A model generated the notes under the pieces. That model saw only the letters and a program-made list of their open reading frames with translations, was not told where the DNA came from and ran no database searches. A program made the position numbers and the translations under genes. 64,000 bases of DNA. It comes from a virus. The stretch is taken from positions 16,662 through 80,661 of IMG/VR virus record IMGVR_UViG_3300040806_003461; one strand, written 5' to 3'. Below are positions 1 to 9,744 of the stretch, piece by piece. Numbering within the stretch: the first letter of the stretch is position 1; every line of letters begins with the position of its first letter.

Positions 1-860
1 TTAGCTGACGGAGTTGGCAATTCGGCGCCTGTTCTTTCAAATTTAGTTAATGCAAACATAAAACCTCCACGATCTGCAGTGGTCGGTATTGTGTTTGCGT
101 TGCCAATCTTTTCGGCAAATTTCATTGTTACGAATGATTTAATTTCAGTATTTCCTTCAGCGACCCAGCTAGGTTGATGGTATCTATTTTTTATTTCAAA
201 CATAGCATCCATTTCTGTTTCAAACCTACCTTCATATTCATCGGCCGAAGCAGGAACATCTGGTTCATAACATAATTGAACAGAAACCAAAGATAAACTT
301 TTATCATCATTAACAGCATACGTTCTATTACCTAATGTATCCCAAGCTTTATTCTTGGTTCGCGTGTATGCTTTTATCGTTGTAAATCTTTCTTTATCTA
401 AATCATAATAAACTTTAACACCACCGCCTATACCTTCAATTGCTTGCGACGTGTTTGCGTATTGTCCAGGCAAATCATATTCATCAAAAAACCACCAGCA
501 ATCATAAGGCATTTGCCCACCAAAACATATTGTATTTGCGCCGTATACAGGATGCGGTTGCCCCATTGATCTAGTCATATTTATACCAAGGCGAGGGTTT
601 CTTATCGCGTCAATTTGCCGCCAAGTATTAATAAAATCTCGCATTTCTTGGTTAATGCCAAGAGGATGATTAGTCTGAATCCAATCAACCATTACATTAG
701 CAAACGTTTGGGAATCTTTACCATAAAAACCAATGTCAAGATCACCGTTAACCGTTTCACCTTTGCCAACGGCAATATGACTAATCTTTTCTTCAAACTC
801 ATCTGATATCACAATATCAGAATTACATACCTCTGTTAAAAACTCTTTCCAAATACCCAT
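1..860 (-). CDS. Partial protein of unknown function at the end of the fibre operon
   Basis: The frame opens at an ATG at 860 and is still open at base 1, so the C-terminus lies outside the window; about 286 residues are visible. It starts MGIWKEFLTEVCNSD and contains an aromatic stretch PYDCWWFFDEYDLPGQ. I do not recognise the family. It begins 2 nt after the stop of the Gly-rich adhesin gene, so it is very probably co-transcribed with the fibre genes and may be a virion appendage or fibre-associated protein; that role is inferred from position only. Confidence 0.75.
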   Translation of the reverse strand, partial: MGIWKEFLTEVCNSDIVISDEFEEKISHIAVGKGETVNGDLDIGFYGKDSQTFANVMVDWIQTNHPLGINQEMRDFINTWRQIDAIRNPRLGINMTRSMGQPHPVYGANTICFGGQMPYDCWWFFDEYDLPGQYANTSQAIEGIGGGVKVYYDLDKERFTTIKAYTRTKNKAWDTLGNRTYAVNDDKSLSLVSVQLCYEPDVPASADEYEGRFETEMDAMFEIKNRYHQPSWVAEGNTEIKSFVTMKFAEKIGNANTIPTTADRGGFMFALTKFERTGAELPTPSA

Positions 861-862
861 AA

Positions 863-1636
863 TTAAAACACCCTATATCCGTCGTTCCAATTACCTTCGC
901 CGCGTGTATTCACAACATAAGTTCTATCGCCCGATGCTCCACCTCTAATACGTACATAACCAGGAGATCCGCTTCCACCGTTTTGAGGAAGACTATTGTA
1001 ACCACCACCGCCTGCGCCAGTTCTTATATCAACATAAGAGTTAACGGCAATGTATGTTCCTGATGCCGAACCGCCGCGCGAACCGCCTGCGCCCGCGTTT
1101 CCAGCAGAATCGTTTTTACCGCCACCATCACCACCGCCTCCACCACCGCTTGCGCCCCAAGCTGTGCGTGTTGAAGCTCCGCCGCTGTTATTAGCACTAC
1201 CGCCGCCACCGCGCCCATTACCATTAATAGGAGAGTTTTGACCGTTACCGCCTGATGTACTTCCAACGTTACCAGATCCGCCGCCTCCCCCACCGGATAC
1301 TCTAACCACATCGTTTCCGCTGTTGTTTCTTACCCACGAATCACCGCCAGCTCCACCGCCACCGTACACGGCATTATTAGGTCCGCCATCGTTAAATCCA
1401 CCACCACCGCCTCCCCCACCGGCAGAAATTACAACATTAAGTGGGTAACCATCTGTCGCCCCATAAAAATTACTTAATGCAATTTGGCCTGATGTTGGAA
1501 CGTTGTTGTTTTGTGGAATATTAGGAACATAGCCGCCACCGCGATAATATTCGCGCAACTCATCCTGGCCTGGTGTATTGCCAAACTCATTTCTTAAGTC
1601 ATTAATTGATATTGTACCGCTAGTCTGGAGTGGCAT
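863..1636 (-). CDS. Glycine-rich tail-fibre tip / adhesin protein
   Basis: 257 residues. Residues 1-60 carry the short N-terminal module common in marine phage fibre proteins (SGQIALSNFYGAT). The rest is dominated by runs of 4-8 glycines separated by Asn/Ser/Asp-rich segments, ending in VRIRGGASGDRTYVVNTRG. Such polyglycine blocks resemble the receptor-binding adhesin gp38 of T-even phages, where Gly-rich motifs pack as polyglycine II helices behind variable loops. The gene overlaps the upstream S74 fibre gene by 17 nt, the same fibre-then-adhesin order as T4-type gp37-gp38. The adhesin role is inferred from composition and position. Antisense and shifted frames here are Gly/Pro-rich shadows. 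Confidence 0.7.
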   Translation of the reverse strand: MPLQTSGTISINDLRNEFGNTPGQDELREYYRGGGYVPNIPQNNNVPTSGQIALSNFYGATDGYPLNVVISAGGGGGGGGFNDGGPNNAVYGGGGAGGDSWVRNNSGNDVVRVSGGGGGGSGNVGSTSGGNGQNSPINGNGRGGGGSANNSGGASTRTAWGASGGGGGGDGGGKNDSAGNAGAGGSRGGSASGTYIAVNSYVDIRTGAGGGGYNSLPQNGGSGSPGYVRIRGGASGDRTYVVNTRGEGNWNDGYRVF

Positions 1637-2528
1637 TCTTGAGCCTCTGTACTTCGTCTTGCAATTCTTTGACTGCTTCGATGAGGAGGGCTACTATTTG
1701 ACCGTATCTTACTGCTTTATGTTCACCACGTGTTGGATGGTCGGCTGTATAAACGAGGCCGGGTAGTACCATCTCAACTTCTTGAGCAATAACACCTGTC
1801 GCTCTCTCACCTGGTTTGTCTTTATATTCAAAGGTGTATCCACCTAATGCTCTAACCTTTTCAAGTGGGTTTTCAATTCTTTCAATATCTTGCTTTAATG
1901 CAATATCCGACGTGCTATAATCTGTTACAACTTCTCCTAATGCATAAACATTATTTGCAGTAATATCAGCGTTTAACATTGAAAGGTTACCATTAAAGTT
2001 TACGGTTCCTTGGAAACGAGCATCACCATTTACATCAAGGTCTGTTGTAATTTCAACAGCTTCAGTTGTAATAAGATTAGGTACAGTTAACGTTCCGCCT
2101 GTAGTAAGTTCAAATTTAGTAGTACCGGTTCCGGTGTCAATAATAAACTTTCGGTTTGTTGAATCTTGAATACCAACATCCCAACCTACGGTACCATCAG
2201 TGTATCTTGTTTGACCACCGCCTGAGGAATATAAGAATGTTGCGCATCGCTGATCTGTTGCTGCTGTAATTGTAATAGGTACATCAAAATCAACGTCTGC
2301 CGATGCTGTTCTCGAACTTATAAGATCAGATTGAACACTGGTTGTTGCGATTAAATTAGTTGCAGTAAAGTTCCCAACAAGGGTAGCATTACCATTTGTT
2401 GTATCACCAGAACCAGTAGAGGCGGTGACAGTTTCATTCTTAAACAAATCCACTAATTCGTTTGTTTTATCAAACCAATTCTGAAAAGTTTGAGATGTTG
2501 CGATATTCGTAATGCCTGACTTTGCCAT
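1620..2528 (-). CDS. Tail fibre with C-terminal S74 intramolecular chaperone
   Basis: 302 residues. The N-terminal 200 residues are a Thr/Asn/Ala-rich beta-type fibre shaft beginning MAKSGITNIATSQTFQ. From about residue 204 there is a peptidase S74 (endosialidase-type) chaperone domain: TSDIALKQDIERI, then GVIAQEVEMVLPG, KAVRYGQIVALLIEAVKEL and a short terminal coiled coil. In the family this domain trimerises the fibre and then cleaves itself off at the Ser of the SD..LK motif, and both the Ser and the Lys are present. It lies between a 59-aa coiled-coil gene and the Gly-rich adhesin, in the late fibre operon. Confidence 0.85.
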   Translation of the reverse strand: MAKSGITNIATSQTFQNWFDKTNELVDLFKNETVTASTGSGDTTNGNATLVGNFTATNLIATTSVQSDLISSRTASADVDFDVPITITAATDQRCATFLYSSGGGQTRYTDGTVGWDVGIQDSTNRKFIIDTGTGTTKFELTTGGTLTVPNLITTEAVEITTDLDVNGDARFQGTVNFNGNLSMLNADITANNVYALGEVVTDYSTSDIALKQDIERIENPLEKVRALGGYTFEYKDKPGERATGVIAQEVEMVLPGLVYTADHPTRGEHKAVRYGQIVALLIEAVKELQDEVQRLKNATPD

Positions 2529-2708
2529 TTAACAGTTCTCTACTTTTTCTAATTTTTCTTCAACTCGCGCAAGGCAAGCTTTAATTTCAACCACCTCTTT
2601 AGATAGTCGCTCAACCTTGCGATATAATTGCTTTTCCATTTTATATTTATTAAGAGCCGCAGCATCCGTATTCAGAACGGCGTTTGATATTTCATGTCTC
2701 TGTATCAT
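2529..2708 (-). CDS. Small coiled-coil protein (59 aa)
   Basis: An ORF of 59 codons. It starts at an ATG at 2708 that overlaps the TGA of the upstream giant gene (ATGA) and stops at TAA 2531-2529, directly before the S74 fibre gene. The product begins MIQRHEISNAVLNTDAAALN and its second half is a heptad-like helix rich in Lys/Glu (KVERLSKEVVEIKACLARVE). The exact overlap and co-directional setting argue it is translated. A role in fibre attachment or oligomerisation is only a guess from position and the coiled-coil character. Confidence 0.65.
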   Translation of the reverse strand: MIQRHEISNAVLNTDAAALNKYKMEKQLYRKVERLSKEVVEIKACLARVEEKLEKVENC

Positions 2709-5700
2709 GTTAATGCAATCGCTCTGAAGTCGGCCACGTTTGGCGCTCGGTGAATATTTGGCGAAAGCAAATCAATACGGATTGCGAATTTGCGATATCC
2801 AACAAAATCTCCGCCTGCGCCTGATGTATAGAATAATGCACCATCACCATTTTTGTTTGCCTCAGGTACCTCATAAACGAATTCTCTGTAATCCATAGGA
2901 TTTGAGGTAGAAGAATATGCTCTTTCTCCTTCAGTCTTTTCAAGTTCGATCCAATCAATCGTATCAAATGCTTCACTATCGTATGCGTGTTGTGGGCGAA
3001 TATAAACTTTAATATCTGAACCTTCAGGTCTATAACCAGTTAAGTATAAGCGCATATCTTCGGCATCAAGATCTTCCGCAAGTTCAACAACTTTTGAAAT
3101 ATATCTTGCAGTACCAGAGTTATCAACACGATATTGGTTTGCCATAAGTAAGCTTGTTTCAATATCAATTAAAGGAGAAGAAGTTGTATTTGTACCAGTC
3201 ATATCAATTGTAATCTCAAACGGTTTAACACTGCTAAGATCATTTGATTTACTGTAAAGTACAACACCATTTTTAGCAAAGAAGTTTGCATCACCGAACT
3301 TCATCTTTTGTTCGTAGTAATTATTCGTATTCTGAGTATCAACAAATCTGCCTTTTATTGTAGTTCTTGATGCAGAATCGTTTGTTCTTTGAATAATTGG
3401 TTGAACATAACTTAAATTAATATCATCAATGGATGAAATATCAGCTTCTGTTCCGCTATCTAATCCGTAAACAGTATTTGCTACTTCGAATGGGAATGTT
3501 GATGTTGCAGAACTTTCTTCAATATATAAAGTTTCAGGTCTACGGAAATTATGGTATGTTGCTTTACCAAGAACAACTGGTCGGCCCGTTGCACCAGCAA
3601 AAGAAGCCTTTTTAACAGTTGTCATTTCTGATGCAGAAACGATTTCAGCAATTTTGAAAACATCTTTTCTTGTTTGACCTGAGTCTTCAATTAAGATATA
3701 ATCGCCGGCTGCATAAGTATCGTCAAGGTCAGTACCTGTAATTGTTTTAGAACCAACTGAAATACTTATAGTATCATTACCGCCAACATTATCTTTTAAT
3801 TGATAAACGTATTCACCCTGAGTAAATTGACCGTTCCAATCTAAAAGTGTAAAGAATTCGTGGTCATTATTAGTTAATGTAATTGATCCTTGCGTTGAAT
3901 TGAAATCATGACGGTATAAAGTAAACTTAAGATCTTCATCTTGATATGATTTCCAAGCTTTGTTGTTTGTTGATGTAAACAGAATACCATCACCCCAGTC
4001 AGCAACAACTGATTGGCCGTTGGTATCCCCCGGTGTTAAATCGGTACCGCCAACCTTTGAAGTATATACCAAATAATTCGGGTCGTTTGCGTCAGGACGA
4101 ATAACAATACAGTATTCAGTTTCTGTCTCAAGTCTAACAGGCGCTTCAAAATCAACTGTCGTTACAACACTTGCATCAGCAGAAACATTTACCTGTGAAG
4201 GTTTCAGGTGTGTTTGTGAGAATGGGATAATTCTGTTTCCAGGATATCCATTAACAACTTCTCTTATTTCAACTGTCGTACCGTTAATATTGCTCTTACG
4301 GTTAAAGTATAAATCAACCTTTGAAATCATTACTGTATTAGAACCTTGACCCATACCTTCTTTAATGAAGAATGTTTGAGCAAGAGGATCACCTCGGTTA
4401 ATTGGTCTTAACGCGACGTTACGAGTTGTTACAGTTTGACTGAAATCAATTTCAGGAACGCGTGTTTGTAGAGTTGTTTTTTCCTGTTCAACATTATATG
4501 CATGGAAAGAGATTGAACCTCCAGATGTTCCTGCAGACTCAACGCTGTCGTATTGATTAATGTCATGTATTTCTAATTTTCTTTCACCGACATAGAAAGT
4601 TTCGGCAGGAATATCAAAGACTGCTCTTAATACACCATTATCATCGGTTTCAACTGCATTTCCTGCCTGTCCAAATTTTTCAACCAATCTTGGTAGATCT
4701 TCATCAGTACCAGGAGTTACATTAGCGTCAATGTTTTGACCGTCAAAGAAGAAGTAATGACGAGTATTTGGACGCAAGCCTGCCATATAAATTTTAACAG
4801 ATTGCGGTCTAATAAACGGATTAAACGCAACGTTAGAAACAAAATCACCAACCGGGTTTGTTGTACTACCGCTAAGATCAAGTGACGATGTTGTCACCTG
4901 TTGCGTTTGCATTAACCAGTTTCTTGTTTGAAAATTTCCTAAGCTTTGTACTCGAGTTGTTCCTGTGAGTGGAACGAACTCTTGAATTGCATCGGCAAAA
5001 TCTTGGAAAGGAGTTGCAAGATCAATTGTTGCAGGAACTGGGTTTGCAACCGTATCAACACCAAAGTCGTGCGACGGAGAAAGTCCGCCTGTGCCGCGAT
5101 AATCATAAAAGTTACTTACACAGTTTCTAATATTTGTTGCATACGGCTGTTTTAATAATTGAACGTGTGCATTACGACTCAATGTACCGGTATCAGCAAT
5201 TGCTGTTGTTGGGAACAATGTTGATGCCGTTGAAGATTTATATTTTAAATCTAATGGGAATGTAATTACTGGCGGTGTCATTGTCTTTGTATCAAATGGC
5301 ACTGCGGCGTTATATTCCGGATCATTCGTATCGGCAAAATTCATATTGTTAAATGTTTCAGCAAGATACCCATTTTTAAATCTTGTTAATCCGTTTTCAT
5401 CAAGAACATTTAAATTCTCGACAGATTGCTCAAGGCTGTTAAGTGTGATATAATATTCCATGCGTTCTACACGATTATCAATCGCCGCAATATCATTCAT
5501 TGTGAAACGTTTCACACCTTTACTTCTTGTACGAACAGCATATGCAGGTTTCTTTTGACGATCTGCTTCAAACGCTGACAGCGCAGGATATCCTGGAATA
5601 AAGATTTCAGAAATAACCATTTTGGTTTTATCAATCTTTGGAGGACCCGGATCTTGTGCTTCGCTACCTTGGACAACTTCCATTGAACCGAAAGAATCAA

Positions 5701-8017
5701 TTGTAACTAAATCAATTCTTGCGTTATAAGATTCAATATCCATTACCATCGCTTCTTTAACCGCTGGTACAATATAATCTGAACGGCTAAACGTTGGAGC
5801 CGTGCCATCCGCAGCTGCACTAATCGTAGGAGCTGTTCCAGGAGAGTTGGCATTATAATTTGCGTTTGTATCCTTATCAGCATAAGGACGGAAGTCAACG
5901 CATTCTCTTAAATTATAATCACGCCCTTGGCCTGTTGAATAGACAACTAAATCTTGTGAGCGAACTTTATCGTTAGGTAAAGTTTCTGTATCGTCGTCAA
6001 TCGGATAACTGTTAATCGTAAAGAAATAACTTCCTGTACTTGCGTTTAATTCAAATACCCAAAGCTTAATTGTAATCGTACCGCTTGGTTGTGGGCGACC
6101 TGCAATATATTCCATATAAGACAGATCATAATAACCGTCTTTTTGGTTTGTTCTTAAACGGAAGCTATCAGTATAATCTGTACCTTGAGAATCTACAATG
6201 CTTTCAATACGAATAACATCTGGGAAACCTAAACTATATTTTGTTGTCCCACCTGAATATGCAACCTTAATATACGGTTTCTTTAAGGTCTTTGCATAAG
6301 GAGTTGTTAATTGAATATTTCTATTTGCATAAACTGTTGCTGTGCCTGTTGCTCCACCGCCTACTGTAATTAATAATTCAGAATCATTTGCTTGAGCAAC
6401 TGCACTTGTAACAGAACGACTTACGTTTAAAGAATCAACAACCACAACATCATCGTTTTGAACGTCGTAGTTATAAACACCGCCACCATTTGTTAATGTA
6501 ATCTGATTACCTGTAATAGATGCGCCTGTAATTGCAGAGCGAATAGGCACAGTAATATCAGAAGTACTCTTAACACTGAATACTCCTGTTGGGAAAATCA
6601 TTGGAGCTTTTTCTTGCTCTTTAATTTTTGAATCTGCGGCAATTGAAATAGTACCAGCAACGCTATCAATTTGATCCACGTCAGCAAAAGATTTACCTGC
6701 CGTTGTAATACGAGATCCGAATAAGTAAATACGATCTTGCGTTAAGTTACGAATAAATGTTTTACCAATTACAGTACCGCCTTCTTCAAGATCGGCTTCA
6801 GTAAATTGTAAATCTATCGTTCCGTTAATTCCTGTTACATCAACGTAAGAGCCGTATTCAATTGAGACTGGTTGGTTTTGTAGAATTTCAGTATTTGAAA
6901 CTTGGTCAATCGTAAAAGATTGTTCACCACCGCTTTCTACGCGATAACCTTTAACATACGCAACACCAGGAGATACAACTGCTTTAAGAACATCGCTTCT
7001 TTTCTCTGATCTTGTATTGAATCTTTCAACAATATAGTTTCCTGACTCTTCGTATGTGCGACGAGCCATTTCATCGCCAAGTGCGTTATATTGCGACACA
7101 TCTCTTAATTGAACCGCGTTGCCGTCAACGTAACGAATCAGCGTAAAGAAGTCGGCATCGGTATCAGCCAATGTGGTTGTTTTTACAACAAGAACAGGAG
7201 TTAATTTTAATCGGTCAGCACCTGGTGCGTTTTCGTTTGTAGAACCGTTTGCGTTATCAAACAAAGAACTGTCTTGTAATGAACTAACAACTGTTTCTTT
7301 TACTTCATAACCAACTGATTTTCCGTCAGGCTGATTGCTATATTTTTCAACAATCAAAGTTTGTGGTTCGGTATAAATGAAGTTACCTTTTTGGAAAACA
7401 ACACCAGCTGAAGATTGAATACCAAATGCTTTACCTGTTGGGTTCGGATCATCTGGCGAAACGTTAATTGTTTGAATCGCAGGAGTACTGCCAACAAGTG
7501 CATCATCAATATAACGATACTGATTAATTTTTAAGTTTTCACCAGATTGGAAAACTTTGTAGTTGCTTGTTTCGTTTGTTTTCAAATAATTAATGAAGAA
7601 CGTGTTCAAATCTGGGGGACGAGTTTCAAAACCACGTTCTGATTCAATAATTTTTGCCTTAAGACCTGTAACTTCACCTTCTAATTCATAAACAATATCT
7701 ACGTCTGTTTCAACTCCGCCAATTACTTCTTTAACGGTTTTACTTACGTATGATTTAACGTCAAAGCTAGCCTTATCTCTAACCTTAACATATTCCAATT
7801 TGTCTAGGTTTGTAAATGTGCACCCTTTTACAATTGAACCTTCTTGGAAAATATTATCACCAAACGTTTCAACCTGATTCTGCAAAATAGATTGAAGTTG
7901 AGTAAGCTCTCGTGCCTGCACGGCATATCCTGGTTTATACAGAATACGATAAAACTGTTTCTCTGTATCAAAATCATCAAAATATGGTGCAATATTTAGA
8001 TCTGTATTAATAGGCAT
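2705..8017 (-). CDS. Giant virion structural protein with N-terminal DUF4815
   Basis: 1770 residues, the largest gene in the window. The N-terminus (APYFDDFDTEKQFYRILYKPG then AVQARELTQLQSILQNQVE) is the DUF4815 signature of marine T4-like virion proteins. The remainder is beta-rich with many repeated short strands, consistent with an extended baseplate or fibre component; a region around residues 1130-1330 (PLAQTFFIKEGMG) looks like a separate jelly-roll-type domain. It lies immediately downstream of the gp8-like gene, where T4 has gp9-gp12, so it may take the place of the T4 short-fibre and fibre-socket proteins. Family membership is well supported; the exact role is inferred. Confidence 0.8.
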   Translation of the reverse strand: MPINTDLNIAPYFDDFDTEKQFYRILYKPGYAVQARELTQLQSILQNQVETFGDNIFQEGSIVKGCTFTNLDKLEYVKVRDKASFDVKSYVSKTVKEVIGGVETDVDIVYELEGEVTGLKAKIIESERGFETRPPDLNTFFINYLKTNETSNYKVFQSGENLKINQYRYIDDALVGSTPAIQTINVSPDDPNPTGKAFGIQSSAGVVFQKGNFIYTEPQTLIVEKYSNQPDGKSVGYEVKETVVSSLQDSSLFDNANGSTNENAPGADRLKLTPVLVVKTTTLADTDADFFTLIRYVDGNAVQLRDVSQYNALGDEMARRTYEESGNYIVERFNTRSEKRSDVLKAVVSPGVAYVKGYRVESGGEQSFTIDQVSNTEILQNQPVSIEYGSYVDVTGINGTIDLQFTEADLEEGGTVIGKTFIRNLTQDRIYLFGSRITTAGKSFADVDQIDSVAGTISIAADSKIKEQEKAPMIFPTGVFSVKSTSDITVPIRSAITGASITGNQITLTNGGGVYNYDVQNDDVVVVDSLNVSRSVTSAVAQANDSELLITVGGGATGTATVYANRNIQLTTPYAKTLKKPYIKVAYSGGTTKYSLGFPDVIRIESIVDSQGTDYTDSFRLRTNQKDGYYDLSYMEYIAGRPQPSGTITIKLWVFELNASTGSYFFTINSYPIDDDTETLPNDKVRSQDLVVYSTGQGRDYNLRECVDFRPYADKDTNANYNANSPGTAPTISAAADGTAPTFSRSDYIVPAVKEAMVMDIESYNARIDLVTIDSFGSMEVVQGSEAQDPGPPKIDKTKMVISEIFIPGYPALSAFEADRQKKPAYAVRTRSKGVKRFTMNDIAAIDNRVERMEYYITLNSLEQSVENLNVLDENGLTRFKNGYLAETFNNMNFADTNDPEYNAAVPFDTKTMTPPVITFPLDLKYKSSTASTLFPTTAIADTGTLSRNAHVQLLKQPYATNIRNCVSNFYDYRGTGGLSPSHDFGVDTVANPVPATIDLATPFQDFADAIQEFVPLTGTTRVQSLGNFQTRNWLMQTQQVTTSSLDLSGSTTNPVGDFVSNVAFNPFIRPQSVKIYMAGLRPNTRHYFFFDGQNIDANVTPGTDEDLPRLVEKFGQAGNAVETDDNGVLRAVFDIPAETFYVGERKLEIHDINQYDSVESAGTSGGSISFHAYNVEQEKTTLQTRVPEIDFSQTVTTRNVALRPINRGDPLAQTFFIKEGMGQGSNTVMISKVDLYFNRKSNINGTTVEIREVVNGYPGNRIIPFSQTHLKPSQVNVSADASVVTTVDFEAPVRLETETEYCIVIRPDANDPNYLVYTSKVGGTDLTPGDTNGQSVVADWGDGILFTSTNNKAWKSYQDEDLKFTLYRHDFNSTQGSITLTNNDHEFFTLLDWNGQFTQGEYVYQLKDNVGGNDTISISVGSKTITGTDLDDTYAAGDYILIEDSGQTRKDVFKIAEIVSASEMTTVKKASFAGATGRPVVLGKATYHNFRRPETLYIEESSATSTFPFEVANTVYGLDSGTEADISSIDDINLSYVQPIIQRTNDSASRTTIKGRFVDTQNTNNYYEQKMKFGDANFFAKNGVVLYSKSNDLSSVKPFEITIDMTGTNTTSSPLIDIETSLLMANQYRVDNSGTARYISKVVELAEDLDAEDMRLYLTGYRPEGSDIKVYIRPQHAYDSEAFDTIDWIELEKTEGERAYSSTSNPMDYREFVYEVPEANKNGDGALFYTSGAGGDFVGYRKFAIRIDLLSPNIHRAPNVADFRAIALT

Positions 8018-8031
8018 TTAATTTAACTTCC

Positions 8032-9714
8032 TTAAAATTCCAGCAACAGTTTATATTCTTCTCTTGACTGATTGGTTCTATCCAACGGAGTAAAGTCTTC
8101 CATAAAGTAAACCAAGCCAGAACGTTGGGTATACGGTGATTCGGTTACATTGTTGGCTACAGGAGTATTTATCTCGATTGTCACGCCTGACTCATTCTGA
8201 AAATCAATCGTCGGATCAAATGCGATATCATTTCCAACCTGAGGCGCATGGATGCGATTGTAGTTATAAAGATAAATTGTATTTGCCGATGCGTCAATCT
8301 CGTGAACACGTCCTGCAAAGCATGTTTCATTTTCGTCGTTAACCTGTGAAAGAACTTCATTAACAACGACCGATCCATAATCGTTTGTTACAATCTTTAT
8401 TCTGTTATCAAAAACATTTGGATTGTGCAAGTCTGTATTTGCGCTTTCCCATTGAGGTTCTTTCACGATACCCAAATGCGAATAACTATTCGTTGCGCCA
8501 ATTGAGTTATTATCATCTTCAGTAATGTATCCGTATAATAAAATATGACGGCATTTCATTTCTTCAAGACGGTCAGTATTGTGTCCACCTTTTGGCGACA
8601 AGATCGGCCTGATTCCAGCACGAATATCAACCGTGTTAGGATCATCAGGATTAAAGTCATATAAAGGATCTACAATGTTTGCTTGTACTGTATGATATCC
8701 TTCGCCTTTATTTGTTACAAGAACGGACGTAATTTTTCCACCTTCAACAATAGGATACGCTTCTGCGCCAGATCCATTACCTTGAATTTGTATTCTTGGT
8801 ACAATTTGGAATTTCGCACCTTTTGTTACTCCGTCTCCATAAGGATCGTCGTTTGCTGAAACTTGTATTGTTGCTTCTGCGTCTGGGTTATCTTCATCAA
8901 TTCCGTAGGTATACGTTGAGATTGTATAAATTTTAGTTACACCACCCGTTGTGATTACAATTGACATCCCAGAATAATAATTCGTAATTTCGTTTAATGG
9001 TAAAGCAAGATCGCCTGAAACTTTTAATTCGCCATCGAGTGCGGCGTTTGCTTCAAGCTTACCTGTTGCTCTAGGATACCCAGAGTTTGCATCAACGTTC
9101 TCAACAAAGATTTGGTCAATTGGAGAACCGGTTGTTGTTGGCTGAGTATTCGCAGGCGCATTGTTTGCATCAGAATCAAACGGTGCATATATGAAATCAT
9201 CAACGACAGGAATATAACCTACCGCATTATATGCTTCAAATTCTGTTTGCGTCAACTTGTACATATATTTCCAAATGTACCCATCAGCAGTACGATAAAT
9301 TTGGTCAGTTGTTGTCGCATTAAAGTTTGGTGCGTTTGAAACAGTTCCGCCATTATTATTATAAAGGCATTTATAAACGCGGTAATCGCCAGTATCGTTA
9401 ATGTTCGGACCAACTACGCAATAAAATCTTTCGCCTTCAAGAGTAACCGAATCGTCATACTGAACAAAAGATTGCCCTTCTTGCCATGGATAATATTTAA
9501 CCATAAATTTACAATCAGAATTAAGAATCTTTTTGCCAAAAATAACATTGTCTAAAAATTCATTCTTACTGCTAATTGAATTTACAACTTCTCGGCGGTC
9601 TTCGCCTAACCTAGTTACTGAAGACACAAACACGTAAAAATCGTTTGCCTGTAAATCATCATAGAACAGGCGAACGGTATCGGTTTTCAAAAGTGATGTA
9701 AGTGTTTCAGCCAT
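8032..9714 (-). CDS. 8: Baseplate wedge protein, gp8-like
   Basis: 560 residues beginning MAETLTSLLKTDTVRLFYDDLQ and followed by FYVFVSSVTRLGEDRR. This N-terminal layout (FYDDL, then a short virion-protein strand, then NEFLDNVIFGKKI) is what marine T4-like phages carry for the gp8-position wedge protein. It is longer than T4 gp8 (334 aa) by a central beta-rich insertion. It follows gp6, the gp7-like gene and two inserted genes in the baseplate operon and has its own perfect late promoter at 9737-9744, 22 nt upstream of the ATG. The assignment rests on order plus N-terminal similarity, so it is moderately sure. Confidence 0.55.
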   Translation of the reverse strand: MAETLTSLLKTDTVRLFYDDLQANDFYVFVSSVTRLGEDRREVVNSISSKNEFLDNVIFGKKILNSDCKFMVKYYPWQEGQSFVQYDDSVTLEGERFYCVVGPNINDTGDYRVYKCLYNNNGGTVSNAPNFNATTTDQIYRTADGYIWKYMYKLTQTEFEAYNAVGYIPVVDDFIYAPFDSDANNAPANTQPTTTGSPIDQIFVENVDANSGYPRATGKLEANAALDGELKVSGDLALPLNEITNYYSGMSIVITTGGVTKIYTISTYTYGIDEDNPDAEATIQVSANDDPYGDGVTKGAKFQIVPRIQIQGNGSGAEAYPIVEGGKITSVLVTNKGEGYHTVQANIVDPLYDFNPDDPNTVDIRAGIRPILSPKGGHNTDRLEEMKCRHILLYGYITEDDNNSIGATNSYSHLGIVKEPQWESANTDLHNPNVFDNRIKIVTNDYGSVVVNEVLSQVNDENETCFAGRVHEIDASANTIYLYNYNRIHAPQVGNDIAFDPTIDFQNESGVTIEINTPVANNVTESPYTQRSGLVYFMEDFTPLDRTNQSREEYKLLLEF

Positions 9715-9736
9715 TCGTTTTACCTTTGTTTTCCAT

Positions 9737-9744
9737 TATTTATA
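9737..9744 (-). promoter_or_regulatory. T4-type late promoter (TATAAATA)
   Basis: The minus strand reads TATAAATA exactly, the T4 late promoter -10 element recognised by gp55 RNA polymerase. It lies between the subtilase-cupredoxin stop (9745) and the gp8-like start (9714), in the right orientation and at a leader-sized distance. Confidence 0.7.

Noticed and set aside
1024-1311. Overlapping Ala/Val-rich and Pro-rich frames in the Gly-rich adhesin gene
   Set aside because: GC-rich Gly codons keep other frames open; composition and lack of starts show they are shadows.
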